Shown here piece after piece: positions 48,621-60,084 of a stretch of 64,000 nucleotides of DNA. Every line of letters begins with the position of its first letter. Positions within the stretch are counted from its first letter, which is position 1. Source of the stretch: Hermatobates lingyangjiaoensis (Eukaryota > Arthropoda > Insecta > Hemiptera > Hermatobatidae); contig JAPFBL010000231.1 in assembly GCA_026182355.1 (NCBI GenBank), positions 620,001 to 684,000 on the forward strand, read 5' to 3'. Made by a program: the position numbers and the translations under genes. The notes beneath the pieces are model-generated. The model did not search any database, was not told where the DNA came from, and was given only the letters and a program-made list of their open reading frames with translations.

Positions 48621-50667
48621 AATATTAGATGTATAATTTTTGTGAACGTTTTAAGTTTTTGCTAAGAATTGGACATAATGTTGATTGTAGAACGTTACAA
48701 TTAATTAAAGTAATTAAAAACAGCTTAGGGTAAATGAGATAGTACTGTGAATCTGAACTTTCTTTAAGTAAGCTCTCAATGTTATAAAAGTAATCGTAAA
48801 TATTTGTCTCAAGATTCTGTTTGAGTGTTTCATTGCAGAATGTCTGACACAACGAATTGAAAGAAAAATTTTCTTTGTATATTTTTAATAGTTTTAAACA
48901 TATTATTAGTGTAAAGTTCAAATGATAATATATTTGCCAATATATTGGTCTTTAGTGTCGAAGAGATCAATTTCGGTACTATATTAAACGATTTTAAATT
49001 GTTTTTTTTTTATATACATAATTAATTACATTATAAACTCAAGTTCAATTGTTACTAATTTGGATCAATTATATTTATTCATTTTTTAATTTTTTTACAT
49101 AAAGATAATAAGTAAGAATCAAAGCAGCTGTTAGGATGGTGCTGCACTCTAGTATTGCATTGTTGTTCTAACTCCCCTTTCAATTTTCATTTTACAAACA
49201 TTATAGTAAATAACTTCTCGTTAATTATTCCTATCTACAGACATTATTATATTATATAAGAATTTATAATACTATTTAAACATTATTTTGCTGTAAAAAT
49301 AAAAGATTCATGTTTTAATTTTAAATTTTGCTGTTTATTTTTAAAGCTTTCTTGGAGAACTTGTTTTATGTAACTGCCTGAAAATCAATAGTTTAGTTCC
49401 AATAACAACCATACTATTCGATCTTGTTAAATAACAAGGATCTCACCAGAAATTTTTACTCTTAACTATCATATTACTTTGATAAAAATCATATTAACTC
49501 CTAATATGAGTGGAGACTTTCCATGGTGTCTCTTTTTATACCTGCTAGCTAAAGTGTTTATGGATGGTAGAAATTCCCTTCAGAAGACTCTTCTATATTG
49601 CCGGGCTTGTTCGTTCAATTCCTTTTCTTACTTAATTATTTTACGATCAAGATATTGCTTTCCATCAAGTTATCAAGTCCATAACTTTTCCCGATCTCAA
49701 CATCACCTTGGATATCCTGACCACCTCTAACTTCTCCAAATCCACCAATCCTCAACAGTGTATTCCCACTGATAGCAGATACCCTTATAACATTAAGAAA
49801 TGTATCAGGTTTGAATAAACGTATGAAACTTTTGATTTTTAATTGTGTTTAAAGTTCAAGAATGCCATAGTTGTGTCTCACAATTTCACATAAGACAATC
49901 AAATTATACAGATAAATTATGATCTATGTTGAGCTATATGATTGTTTACAGATTATCTATGTTGTTTGTATGATTGTAATTCCTTCAACTGAAGAGGGAA
50001 TTATAATATATTTTGTGAAGTGAAAAACAATACTTTTTCGTTAGTGAATAAAGTCTAGGATATTCAATATTTTCATTTGGTGTCTGCCTACACTTGATTT
50101 GCCATGAAAAACATTCAATTATTTTGTTTCACTGGAATGCAATTAATGGATTGAGTAATAAATTAATTCGTATTTCATGAATCAAAAACATAATTGTACC
50201 CAAACAGGGGCCGAAGAGAGTAGACGTGTCCTACACTGTTTTTGGGCAATATTTTATTCCAGGAAAGTGACTATTTTGACTAAAACATGGTTTTAAATAA
50301 ATATTTTTTTCTCTTAACCTACTGAGCATAGAGTTGAATATTTTAGGGTTTCATAAAACTAATGGCTTTATTATAATAAATTTTTTTATCACCAGAACAA
50401 TCAGCTTTCTATATTCAAAGGAGATAAGGCAATTGCGTTCACAAATAGCATGTCATGAAGAGATAACCTGGATACTTGCTTGCCAAAACTTCATGAGCAA
50501 AAGTGATACATTTTTTGATTTAAGAAAATTTTTTCAAACATTAAACAATTAGTTAAAGAAGAATGAATAGTTGTGACAAATATTTGATTAAGATTTAAAT
50601 GAAATAGGCAAATTAAGAAATAAGAAATTCCGGTGACTGCAAGATGCATTTCCTGAAAAAAAAAGAA
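48621..50667. other. AT-rich intergenic DNA, no gene recognised
   Basis: Short frames exist on both strands (for example 48625-48921 minus and 49479-49730 plus), but no family resemblance was found. Confidence 0.4.
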
Positions 50668-51740
50668 TCTGGAGTGGCCTACACTCAACTTTACTGTAAG
50701 TAAACTTAATATAAAACTTCTTGGGTAAATAATATATAATGTCTCATTTAAGCATAATATAATTGTCTAAATGGGAGATGTATTTTATCCCCTAATAGTC
50801 TTTCATTCCTGAGATTGTAAAATATTTACTGATTCACTTATCAATAGATAAGCCTTTTTTGTATGTCACAGAAATAATGGATATACAATCATTAGTATAA
50901 CTACAGCAGTAATAACATTATGAAAAGCCAAAGTGAAAATTTGCAGGTGATCCCTTAGTTTAGGATAAAAAAACAGGTTTTATAGCTTTATTTCTCTTTG
51001 CCGTAATTGAAATTTCATGATTTTTTTTTTTATAAATTGCTAATTTTGTGTTCCATTTTTGGACAAACTTTCATGATTTTTTAATGAGCTGTTAAGCGTC
51101 AAAACAACATTTTTTGAAAACAGAAATCATACCTTAACGCCCCTTTGGCAATTGCAATTTTGAAAAAAATTACCTCAAATCATTCTCCATATAATGTTAT
51201 ATTTTTAAAGCATAATTTCATTTTGATCCATCAAACAGTATGGCTTGTATGGCTCTCACAATGTTTGAGATTGAATTAAAAGTCAACATTTTTACATTTT
51301 ATTGAATAAAATTTTTTCTTTTTTTTTTAATAAATTCTGAATATATTTTTCGTTTATTCCTTTAGTAATTACAAAGATAATATCCAAATTTGAAAACTCT
51401 AGAGTTAGCAGTTTAGAAAAAAAAAGTTTGTAAAAACCGGTTTTTGGCAAAAAAAGTGACTTTCCCGTCATGCATAATTCTTCCTAAACAATAGGGATCA
51501 TCGGCACTATAGGGCCCATATTTGTGTAAAATATCAACTTTATCCATCAAAGATTCTGGACCGTAGCATGGCAAGAAACAATGCTAACACTCTCACCCAC
51601 ATACACACACATCATCGAAAAACTTCATAAAACGACTTTTGGAACCTCAAAACATACGAGTATAATTCCGTCAAAATCTGGAAATGCAATTTTTTCACGA
51701 TCACTATACTTTACTTATAATAAAGTAAAAACAAAACTGA
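50668..51740 (-). repeat. Family A copy, about 1.07 kb
   Basis: An inverse copy of the element at 55190-56822, with internal deletions. It runs from the 5' end (minus strand, 51740: TTACTTTATTATAAGTAAAG then TATAGTGATCGTGAAAAAA) through a GTGTGTATGTGGG microsatellite, AGTCACTTTTTTTGCCAAAAA and TTTGACGCTTAACAGCTC. It ends at the 3' motif (CAGTAAAGTTGAGTGTAGG then CCACTCCAG at 50668). Both ends are present, so it defines the unit. Confidence 0.82.
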
Positions 51741-51834
51741 ACGTAGAATATCAACTAACCTGATGTTTTCGTTAGGTCTTTTGATATTGAAATTTTCATC
51801 AGAACTGATCCAAAGAGAATTACTATTCAAGCAT

Positions 51835-52317
51835 TTTAAAAAGTAATTGAAATTCATTTAAAAATTTATGAGTTAAAATGATATGTTTGTAGATTTAATT
51901 CTAAATTTGTAAATGTCAACGTAAATCAACCATATATTATATGATTATGATACTTTGCAATCTGTGATGGATGATCATGGTCTAACGAATGTGTTGTAAT
52001 CAATCTACATGTTGCTCTCTTTTAAAATCTTCATGTGAGACAGAGTCCTTTGTGTGATTAACAGCCTCATTGTTTTCGGGTAATCTTAACATTTGGGACG
52101 CTATTTTTTCGTTCTTTATATCAAAACGGGTATTAATTTTTAAAGCAATTTATCCGGTCATTCGATAAACTTATTAAATTATTTAAAAAGTAATTGAAAT
52201 TCATTTAAAAATTTATGAGTTAAAATGATATGTTTGTAGATTTAATTCAAAATTTGTAAATGTCAACGTAAATTAACCATATATTTTATGATTATGATAC
52301 TTTGCAATCTGCGATGG
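51835..52317 (+). repeat. 136-bp direct repeat pair
   Basis: 51835-51970 and 52182-52317 are the same 136-base segment at an exact 347-bp offset, starting TTTAAAAAGTAATTGAAATT and ending CTTTGCAATCTG.GATGG, with only a few substitutions. The intervening 211 bases include a CATGTTGCTCTCTTTT block resembling family A. Confidence 0.9.
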
Positions 52318-53340
52318 CACACAGATAATTTAACAATTAATAATTTATACTTAATAATTAATAATTTAATTTAAATTATTAAATCCTATTAGGTATTACC
52401 TTACTATGAATACTTCATCAACAGAATATACTGAAAGAATAATATTACACTTCCTGAAATCACTTTTTTTTTATAAAACAAAAAATTATTAAGACCATGA
52501 GTTTATGAATTCAATAAGCATTGATGTTGCAACAAATCATTGTGGAGTTTCTCGTTTTAATTAGTAGACAGCCTTGCCTCTGTAGTTATTAAGGCTAATT
52601 TAACTGCCTTTTAACCAATAAACGTTTGATACCATTTTTAGAATGAAGAATTGTAATTGAGACCTTATTATCTTCCACAGAGTTTCATACAGCAATACGT
52701 TAATACAGCTAAGTTCAGGGTTGTTAACAAAGAGAGCTTTGAGCCATATGTTTTCTTCTTGAGAAAGGTATTAGGACATTTTGTGCTGGATTTATATCAA
52801 AACATTACTTCTTTAACCATCCTTCATCTATTTGGATGAAATGTTGTACGAGCTCAAATTCAGTACCATCAAACAAGGGCATTTGCATATGTTTATATAT
52901 CGTAACTACAGGTAATTATTTTTTCAACAGTAAAAAATCGCCGAGCACACAAACATGATTTATGTCTCTCACATAAAAACAACACATGCTATATAGTCAA
53001 AACTGTGAACATATGATCGAGCGTATGTGCCAAGACAACAGGTGAAAATATTGAAATAACTACTTATATGTACAGGGCTTGCGAAATTCAAGGAGTGTCC
53101 TTATTTTTGTATCACACCTTGTATTTTGCTAAAAATACTGTAAACACTTTGTTTGGAATTATCAATAATATCGTTTGATTAGGTTGTATCTATAACCTTT
53201 GCAGGTCAGCTATCTCTGTTGCAAGTAATTTTGGACGAGGAATTCAAATCGTCTATAATTGTATAATTGATTTTAGATTGATGTTGGGTTCTAGGTAGGA
53301 GTGGATCAGTCGATATGCTTCATTTCATATATGATCATTT
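52318..53340. other. AT-rich intergenic DNA, nothing recognised
   Basis: No gene, repeat unit or RNA was recognised here. Confidence 0.4.
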
Positions 53341-53640
53341 CGAGTAGCCAGAATATCATCCTGTTTTGATTTGTAGTCATGTTTCTCGGCCTTTCGGTCC
53401 ACTCCATGAACAAAGCAATTACAGATCGATGCTTTTTTACGTGAGACCCTTTAGCCACATGAGGGGACACACCACATTCCTCAGAAGAGGGATGCGACCG
53501 ATCCCGCCCATGCGCCCAAGGTGGACCTCGCGGAGGCGGGTCCCACGACCCCACGGAATATCATCCACAAGTGATCACAATAGGAAGGTGGGAGGCCTCT
53601 CTAAGAGCAGCCTTTAGTAAACTAAATTTAGTTGTGATAA
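53341..53640. other. Isolated GC-rich, CpG-containing block
   Basis: Between about 53380 and 53610 the sequence becomes GC-rich, with CGACCGATCCCGCCCATGCG and CCTCGCGGAGGCGGGTCCCA, against an AT-rich background. Overlapping frames on both strands (53366-53617 plus, 53306-53554 minus) reflect composition. I recognise no protein. It could be an old mobile-element 5' end or a horizontally derived fragment. Confidence 0.4.
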
Positions 53641-54118
53641 ATCCTATACTAACCCTGATTATTCTTCTTTTACATTGCCTTAATCTCTTATAATGCATGA
53701 GCTATTTTTATTAAGGCACAAACTAACACGACTTTTATTTTCCTTTGATTATCGAAGATGAAGGATGACAGTAGTAGCTTCATTGTCATAAATAGTGGAA
53801 AGGTACTTTTACTGAAAGTACCAATTGGGAAAGTCCCAATATCACTGAAAAAACAAAGGAGTTTTTAAACACACCAAAGACTATTGTCTGACAGTTTGAT
53901 ATGAAAAGGGTTCAAATTGTAGGATTATTAAAACACTTTTGCTAGACAACCATCCTTCATTCTACAGAGCATAGGAATTCCATGTTTGCTTCGACTTGGA
54001 TTTTAAAATATTAAACACTTTTTGTTCTTGCATGTCATATTAAAACATCAAATTTTTTTTAAATTACTTGTATTAAAGCTGAAGACAGTATTATGTTAAA
54101 CTCGATTTTTATAAAGAA

Positions 54119-54733
54119 CTAGCAGACGTGCCAGTTTTTGATGCGTATTTTACAAAAATTCAGAGATGTTAAGTGGTTTTCTGAAGTATTATTAGAAATT
54201 ATACAATTGTAAAATATATCATTATTAGTACAGATAGTAACCATCATTAGATCTGGAGTACTTTTTACGTTTTGCAGTTTTAGATACTAATCTAAAATTT
54301 GATATTACTTTAGGCATACTTCTTCTTTAGTACGTGGGTAGGAAGGACTCACCTTTTACATGCTAGCAAATTATGATAAAACCAATCGAAATTAAAGTCA
54401 GCTAACATGCTACAGTGAAAATACCTTTATATTTTTAGCTATATACTTGTATACCAATGTAGCTAGCCTAACAGAGCTTAAAAGTTCATAACTTTGCTTC
54501 TATATTGAATTTCTAATCCAAACAAATTTTAGCTTTCAAGTTAGACATACAGAAATCTACTAATAGTGTTTCATCTGGCTATGACTTATAGTGGCTAAGT
54601 TTACTTGACACAATTTTTGGACAAATTAACAGACAGAAATTTTTCTAATGGAGGATTTGATTTCACTGTTGTATAAAACGTAGGCAGTTCTAAGCAATAT
54701 TCAGATAAAACCTTTTTTTTTACTAATATTGAT
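54119..54733 (-). mobile_element. Helitron copy 4 (short, no helicase left)
   Basis: The left end on the + strand reads A then CTAGCAGACGTGCCAG, the inverse of a Helitron 3' end (CTAG followed by host T) with a near-hairpin just inside. The right part shares the CATAACTTTGCTTCTA, TTTAAGTTAGACATACA-like and GACAGAAATTTTTCTAA blocks with the other three copies. The helicase remnant is deleted, apart from a few words near the left end. Confidence 0.7.
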
Positions 54734-55189
54734 TTTAAGTTTTGATATTGTCATTATTGAAAATGTCAGCAAACTTAGCTGATACCTGTTTCTTCACAAT
54801 TTTTCTAAATAACATTTTCGTTATTTAGAAAAAATAAAAAGTTATTTTATTATTATTTTTATTAATTCGTTATTTAGAAAAATTTGTAAGGTACTTACAA
54901 ATTAATGTTTAATTTTTTCCTAAAAAAATTAATGAATCTATAGTTAGTTGTTTACGGTAAAACAAAATCATTTTCTAAAATCATAGAATGTATAATTGTA
55001 CCATAACAACCATTTCTGTCCTTTAAAATTAAAACGAAGTTTCAATCCTCCTTTAGATTCTATTTTTTGGTATAATATGGTATTTGAACAGCATTATTAT
55101 CAAATATTTTAATCGCAATAGTAAGTCAAAATGTTCAAATTTTATTGCAAAATATCTTAATTTCTATAAATGAGAAATTCATATTTTTA

Positions 55190-56822
55190 CTTTACTAAAA
55201 GTAAAGTATAGTGATCGTGAAAAAATTCGATCTCGAGATTTTGACGGAATTACATGTTTTGAGGTCCCAGAAGTCGTTTTATGACGTTTTTACGATGATG
55301 TCTGTGTGTGTGTGTGGGTGGGTGGGTGGGTGGGTGGGTGGGTGAGTGTGTTAGCATTGCTTGTTACCACGCTACGGTCCAGAATCTTTGATGGATCAAG
55401 TTGATATTTTACACAAAAATGGGCCTCATAAAGACGAAGATCCCTATTGTTTGCGAAGAATTATGCATGATGGGAAAGTCACTTTTTTTGCCAAAAACCG
55501 CTTTTTTTAAAACATTTATTTCTCCTAAACTGATAACCCTAGAGTTTTGAAATTTTGACATTATCTTTGAAGTTACAAATCGAACAAATGAAAAATATAT
55601 TCAGAATTTTAAAACAACAGGAAATATTTTTTTTTCAATAAAATGTAAAAATTTTGACTTATAATTCAATCACAAACCTTGTGACAGCGATACAAGCCAT
55701 ACTGTCTGACGGACAAGAATGAAACTATGTCCATATATAGAACATTATATGGAGAATGAGTTGAGATATTTTTTTTCAAAATTACATTCGCTAAACGGGC
55801 GTTGCAGTACGATTTGTGTTTTCAGAACATGTTTTTTTGACGCTAAATGGCTCGTTAAAAATAATGAAAATTTGACCAAAAATGGAACAAAAAATTAGCA
55901 ATTCATAAAAAAAAAGTCATGAAGTTTCAATTACGGGAAAGAGCAATAACGATATAAAAACTCTTTGTTTACCCTAGACTAAGAGATCACCTGCTATACT
56001 TGTCGAATTTTTTGTATTTTTTTACATTGTTTACATTGACTTAGAAATTTTTTGAGCGAATCTACTGAGATAAAATTGATGTTTCTAATGGATAAATTAA
56101 AATATATTATTGACTTATAAGAGATGTAAGAGGAATAATATTGTGCAGGTAAATGATAACACTCATTAAAAAAAAATTCGTATATATGTTATTTGACAAA
56201 GGGGATGGAAAATGATCTTATTAAATACTAAGAAGCCATAAAATTCCCAGTATAATAATTCTGTTAAAAACCAAAAATGTAAAAGATAATTCAAAATATA
56301 AATCTTTCGTTTAAAGATTAATAACTGTAATTATCGTACATCTTTAATTAACAAATCACCTTAAAACAACATTTTCTTCGCTGTTTAAGATGTTTTTCAG
56401 AGAAAAAAAGGGTATTTTACTGTTTCAAATTTGAAAATTTTACATTAATATTCAATGTAGAAGGATGTCAAGTAAACGATGTAAGAAATCTACTGGCTAT
56501 TTGAACAATAGCCATGTTCTCTTGTAGGATAATATTTCGTTTCAAGAAATGTTCACATTGGTTTTTCAAAAATGTTATTACTGCTGTAGTTATACTAATG
56601 AAATTATTTGCAAATAATAAATTATTTGTGATGTACAAAAATAAGCTTATAAATTGATATGTCCTTCAATTACTATCTGTACTACCACACGAATGCAATG
56701 CTAATAATTGTATCCCATTTAGATATTTATGTTATGCTTAAATGATACGTTATGTTTTATATACTCAAGAAATTTGACATTGAGTTACTTATAGTAAAGT
56801 AGAGTGTAGGCCACTCCATATT
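55190..56822 (+). repeat. Family A dispersed repeat, longest copy (about 1.63 kb)
   Basis: The longest copy of the family, with a left end AAAGTAAAGTATAGTGATCG then TGAAAAAATTCGA and a right end ATAGTAAAGTAGAGTGTAGG then CCACTCCA. Inside are a GT/GGGT microsatellite (55302-55344), GGTCCAGAATCTTTGATGGA, AAAGTCACTTTTTTTGCCAA and AAATTAGCAATTC. Both ends share a palindromic ACTTTACTATAAGTAA-type word in inverted orientation, suggesting short imperfect terminal inverted repeats. No long frame exists, so it is non-autonomous. At least eight other copies or fragments occur in this window. Confidence 0.8.
55302..55344 (+). repeat. (GT)n(GGGT)n microsatellite within family A
   Basis: A GT run leads into seven or more GGGT units. 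The same internal position holds GT or CA microsatellites in other family A copies (6204, 13100, 51600, 61720). Confidence 0.92.
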
Positions 56823-57307
56823 TTTTTTTTTTGCTTTATTGCATAATATCTCAAAACTTCAACAATCTGTAATTGGCAATTTAGGAGGAAGAGGTTTTGA
56901 AAATATCATACATTGACCAGAAAAATGACTTTTGACTATTCCATATTGCCCAAAAACAATTGAACATCGTTCTGTATGACACTATAGGGCTGTGTACAAA
57001 ATGAAATGACCATGAATAGTGAGTGTGACTTGTAGAGTGCCTACAAACTTTGGGATCACACCCACCCAGACATCCACGGACGCAACCCCTTCCACACACC
57101 ACATAAACATTACAATGCCAAGGTAGTAGTATATTAATAGTATCTAATTAATTAATAGTAATTAATAATAGCAACTAGGATATCAAACAAAACAATTTAT
57201 TATTATTCTTTAAGCCGAAAAAGTTATATTCACTATTATAGAACAATACTTAGTACCGACTAACAGAATTAGATGTAATTTTTTCTAGATATATATCCCA
57301 AACCAAA

Positions 57308-57451
57308 ATCCCAGATATTAGATCACCTGGAACACAAACCAATATCCCAGATATTAGATCACCTGGAACACAAACCAATATCCCAGATATTAGATCACCT
57401 GGAACACAAACCAATATCCCAGATATTAGATCACCTGGAACACAAACCAAT
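57308..57451 (+). repeat. 36-bp minisatellite, 4 copies
   Basis: ATCCCAGATATTAGATCACC begins at 57308, 57344, 57380 and 57416, an exact 36-bp period with nearly no variation. Because 36 is a multiple of three, the minus strand shows a repeated 12-residue word (VCVPGDLISGIL). With no support around it, this is unlikely to be coding. Confidence 0.95.
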
Positions 57452-57604
57452 GAATGTGGTATTGGGTTGATTAGAATAGAGAGGGCAATTTTGAATCATT
57501 TCCACAGAAACAATTGGAGCTAATGAATGTTTTTAATTCATAAATATAGCTAAATAAAAACAAAACATAAAATCAAAAAGTTTGATATTATGTATACTTA
57601 TAGT

Positions 57605-57738
57605 AAAGTTGAGTGTAGGCCACTCCAGATTTTTGATGTTGATATTAACAGCTCTATATATATATCTATATATATATACATATATATTGCGCTGTTAATA
57701 TCAACATCAAAAATCTGGAGTGGCCTACACTCAACTTT
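57605..57738. repeat. Perfect 48-bp inverted repeat of family A 3' ends
   Basis: Arms 57605-57652 and 57691-57738 are exact reverse complements. Each starts from the family A terminal motif (AAAGTTGAGTGTAGGCCACT then CCAGATTTTTGATG). They are separated by 38 bases of TA-rich sequence and flanked by more TA on the right. It forms a strong hairpin. Confidence 0.9.
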
Positions 57739-58419
57739 ATATATAAATATATATATATAGGAAAGCACTCCTTTAGTTATTTTGAGCAGCTTTATAGTTC
57801 GCTATGAAAATGTTCTCAAATACCGTAGGAGAAACTTATTTAATGTCAAATGTCATCCTCGTTTTCGTAATCTTGAGTTTAATACATTTTTTTCTAATGG
57901 TAATAAAGTAGGTTATTTGTTATCTGAAAATCCGACAAGAGACTCGACTTATCGGTGTTGATAAACTCGTATGTCCGTTTTCTTATAAGATATGTATAAG
58001 ACAGACTGCTAAATTATGAAAATTATGAATCAAACAACATAAATAATCCATAGTATTGTGGTTATAAATATTGAGAATTATGATATAAATCTGGCAAAAA
58101 CAAAAATGAAGACGAATGAAATCAAACCGGTTAAGAAGTATTGTTGATTTTTAATTGATTAGATTTAACTGATCAAATACCTATTTATTTGTACTTACTT
58201 ATTCGAACTAGGTTTAGTATTAACAAGACTATTAACCTTAGACAGGGTGTTACGTTTCCTATAGCTAGGGGCATACAACAACAAAATTTGGTTTTACACA
58301 AATGTTTATTCCAGTGACATTTTACTAAAACAATTAGAAAATTACAAGACCTTCAATATTTCGTGTGGAAACCATGTGGAAATGATAGAAGTAGGAAATC
58401 AAAGAGAATAGTATGAAAC

Positions 58420-58690
58420 AAAAGTTCTTCGAAGGAGTCTTGCAGATGTCTCGCCTTTTATATAGTAATAAGCATCGACTTTTTAGGTCATTTGGGCTTC
58501 CACCCTGTCTTTCAGAATTGCACCTCCATGTTCAGCAGGATATTAGTCTGGTGAATTTTTAGGCCACTCAGTTCGATCAAAGAAACAAATCCCACAGCTC
58601 CTCATCAGGTTTTGCATCCCATTAACTCGAAATCATGAGTACTGTCATGGAGAAAACACACTTCAGCAGGATCCAACATATTTTCAAAGT
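58420..58690 (-). pseudogene. Tc1/mariner-type (IS630 superfamily) transposase fragment
   Basis: DDE transposases of this superfamily cut and paste elements into TA sites. The minus strand carries the end of such a gene: CFLHDSTHDFE (second catalytic Asp in HDS, compare FMQDNA), a one-base frame change near 58618, then MQNLMRSCGICFFDRTEWPK, NSPD, a stop codon, YPAEHGGAILKDRVEAQMT. TEWPKNSPD-x-x-P-x-E matches the WP..SPDLNP.E block that holds the third catalytic residue. The leucine codon after SPD is TAA. Only the C-terminal third remains, and no terminal inverted repeats were identified. Confidence 0.68.
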
Positions 58691-59018
58691 TTTTAAAAAT
58701 CGGGATCACGTTTCTTCCAACATTTTTTTTTTCGAAAGTAAGCTCCTTTCAAGTGTGTCCTTCTTCCTTAATTGTCTACATGAAACACTTCACAGTGAAG
58801 CATAAAAAAATCCCAAAGTATACACATATAAACGCACAAAAGTCGTAAAATATACCCGAAATACCACGAGTTACTCTGGAGGCCAGTTGCAATTTACTTC
58901 TCAACGCGAGCACCTCGCACTTTTTCCTGATGGCGACGGATGTCGAAATATCGAAGTGAGTTCTGTAGTGATTCTCTCTGTTCTTTCCTATGTGTTAATG
59001 TTTATATATATATATATA

Positions 59019-59265
59019 TATAGTTTAATATAGACAAAGAAACATAGAGAAATCAAAAGAACACACTTACAGTCTCTAATTTTTGGTTTGAACCGTCTTC
59101 AGGAGAGATAAGAGAGGGAAACCAAGCGCACTGGTTCAGAGACTCTGAACCAGTGCGCTTGGTTTCCCTCTCTTATCTCTCCTGAAGACAGTTCAAACCA
59201 AAAATTAGAGACTGTAAGTGTGTTCTTTTGATTTCTCTATGTTTCTTTGTCTATATTGAACTATA
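59019..59265. repeat. Near-perfect 247-bp palindrome in TA tract
   Basis: Two arms of 123 nt (59019-59141 and 59143-59265) are reverse complements with only two differences and one central base. The left arm starts at a (TA)n run. Each arm matches those of the 38534 foldback. Reading outward, each has TCTC, CTGAAGA, a C, GGTT/AACC around two bases (one arm AGTT), AAA where the hammerhead has GAA, AATT, A, GAGA, then CTGTAAGTGTGTTCTTTTGA. TCTC pairs with GAGA. So each arm holds a hammerhead-like order with one core base changed. The palindrome itself is certain. Confidence 0.9.
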
Positions 59266-59324
59266 TTTGTCCGTTTTGGATCGTATTTCCAACGAAAAAG
59301 TATATATATATTATACGGTTCAAA

Positions 59325-59502
59325 GTAAACTATAGGTACACAGTAAATAGAAAAACACACTTACAGTCTCTAATTTTAGTTACAGTTTCCAACAGTTGCT
59401 TCGCAAGTGCTCTTGGTGTACCTATCTCTTCTCTCCTGATGATGGTTAAACCGAAAATTGGAGACGGTGTGTTTTTCTATTTACTGTGTACCTATAGTTT
59501 AC
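59325..59502 (+). repeat. Foldback element with CTGATGA hammerhead-like core
   Basis: Inverted arms (about 59325-59377 and 59455-59502, with a 4-base indel) share GTAAACTATAGGTACACAGT and AATAGAAAAACACAC. On the + strand the right half reads TCTC (59432-59435), CTGATGA (59436-59442), T, GGTT/AACC (59444-59452), GAA with AATT (59453-59459), G, GAGA (59461-59464). All parts of a type I hammerhead are in order and TCTC pairs with GAGA. The base at the cleavage position is G, where A, C or U is required, so self-cleavage is not expected. Confidence 0.65.
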
Positions 59503-59514
59503 TATTAAACGTTT

Positions 59515-60080
59515 GGTGTTCTTTGTGGAACGTTTTCTTGATGATAATTTATATACATATAACATATATAAAAATTTTGATAGCTATCCTACCTTTAAAC
59601 ACATATTATTAACTGGAACCATAATTTCCAGAAACTTGCGTCTTGCTAAGTTTCCCTGTCTCCCTGAATAATATTTGAGTATCATTATTGTCCCGAAGAT
59701 GGATCCAGGAAAGAGTTGAAACATTTTGACTGAAGGAAGTATGTTATCTAGTTTAGATGCAATAACGAAACTGTTATTCAGGAAGGTAGAAAAACTTATC
59801 AGAAAGCATGTTTCTACAAATTATGGTTACATTTGTAATACATATATATATATATTATATATATATATAATTTTCTAGAAATTAATATGTTAATAAAGTT
59901 TGTGTCATTTTTTAAAAATATTTATTTCAAACATTTTGTCTCATAATTATTTATAATATTCAGTAATAAATGTCACTGATAATAATGAACTTTAGAATAC
60001 TTGAAAAACTTTACAAATTAACGTGAACGAAGTAACGAAATTAAAAAAAAAGTATGTTAAAAAGTTATATAATTTTTAGG
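59515..60080. other. AT-rich DNA with TA runs, nothing recognised
   Basis: Includes a (TA)n tract at about 59840-59870. No gene was seen. Confidence 0.4.
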
Positions 60081-60084
60081 TAAT

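Noticed and set aside
48625..48921. 98-codon minus-strand frame
   Set aside because: AT-rich, no motif, beside a family A repeat.
53306..53617. Overlapping frames on both strands in a GC-rich block
   Set aside because: Absence of stops is explained by GC-rich composition; no family resemblance.
57250..57450. Minus-strand frame with a repeated 12-residue word
   Set aside because: It is produced by a 36-bp minisatellite whose period is divisible by three; nothing else supports a gene.
59247..59612. 121-codon + strand open frame
   Set aside because: It runs across half of a palindrome and a foldback element; the frame is a by-product of repeat sequence and shows no protein motif.
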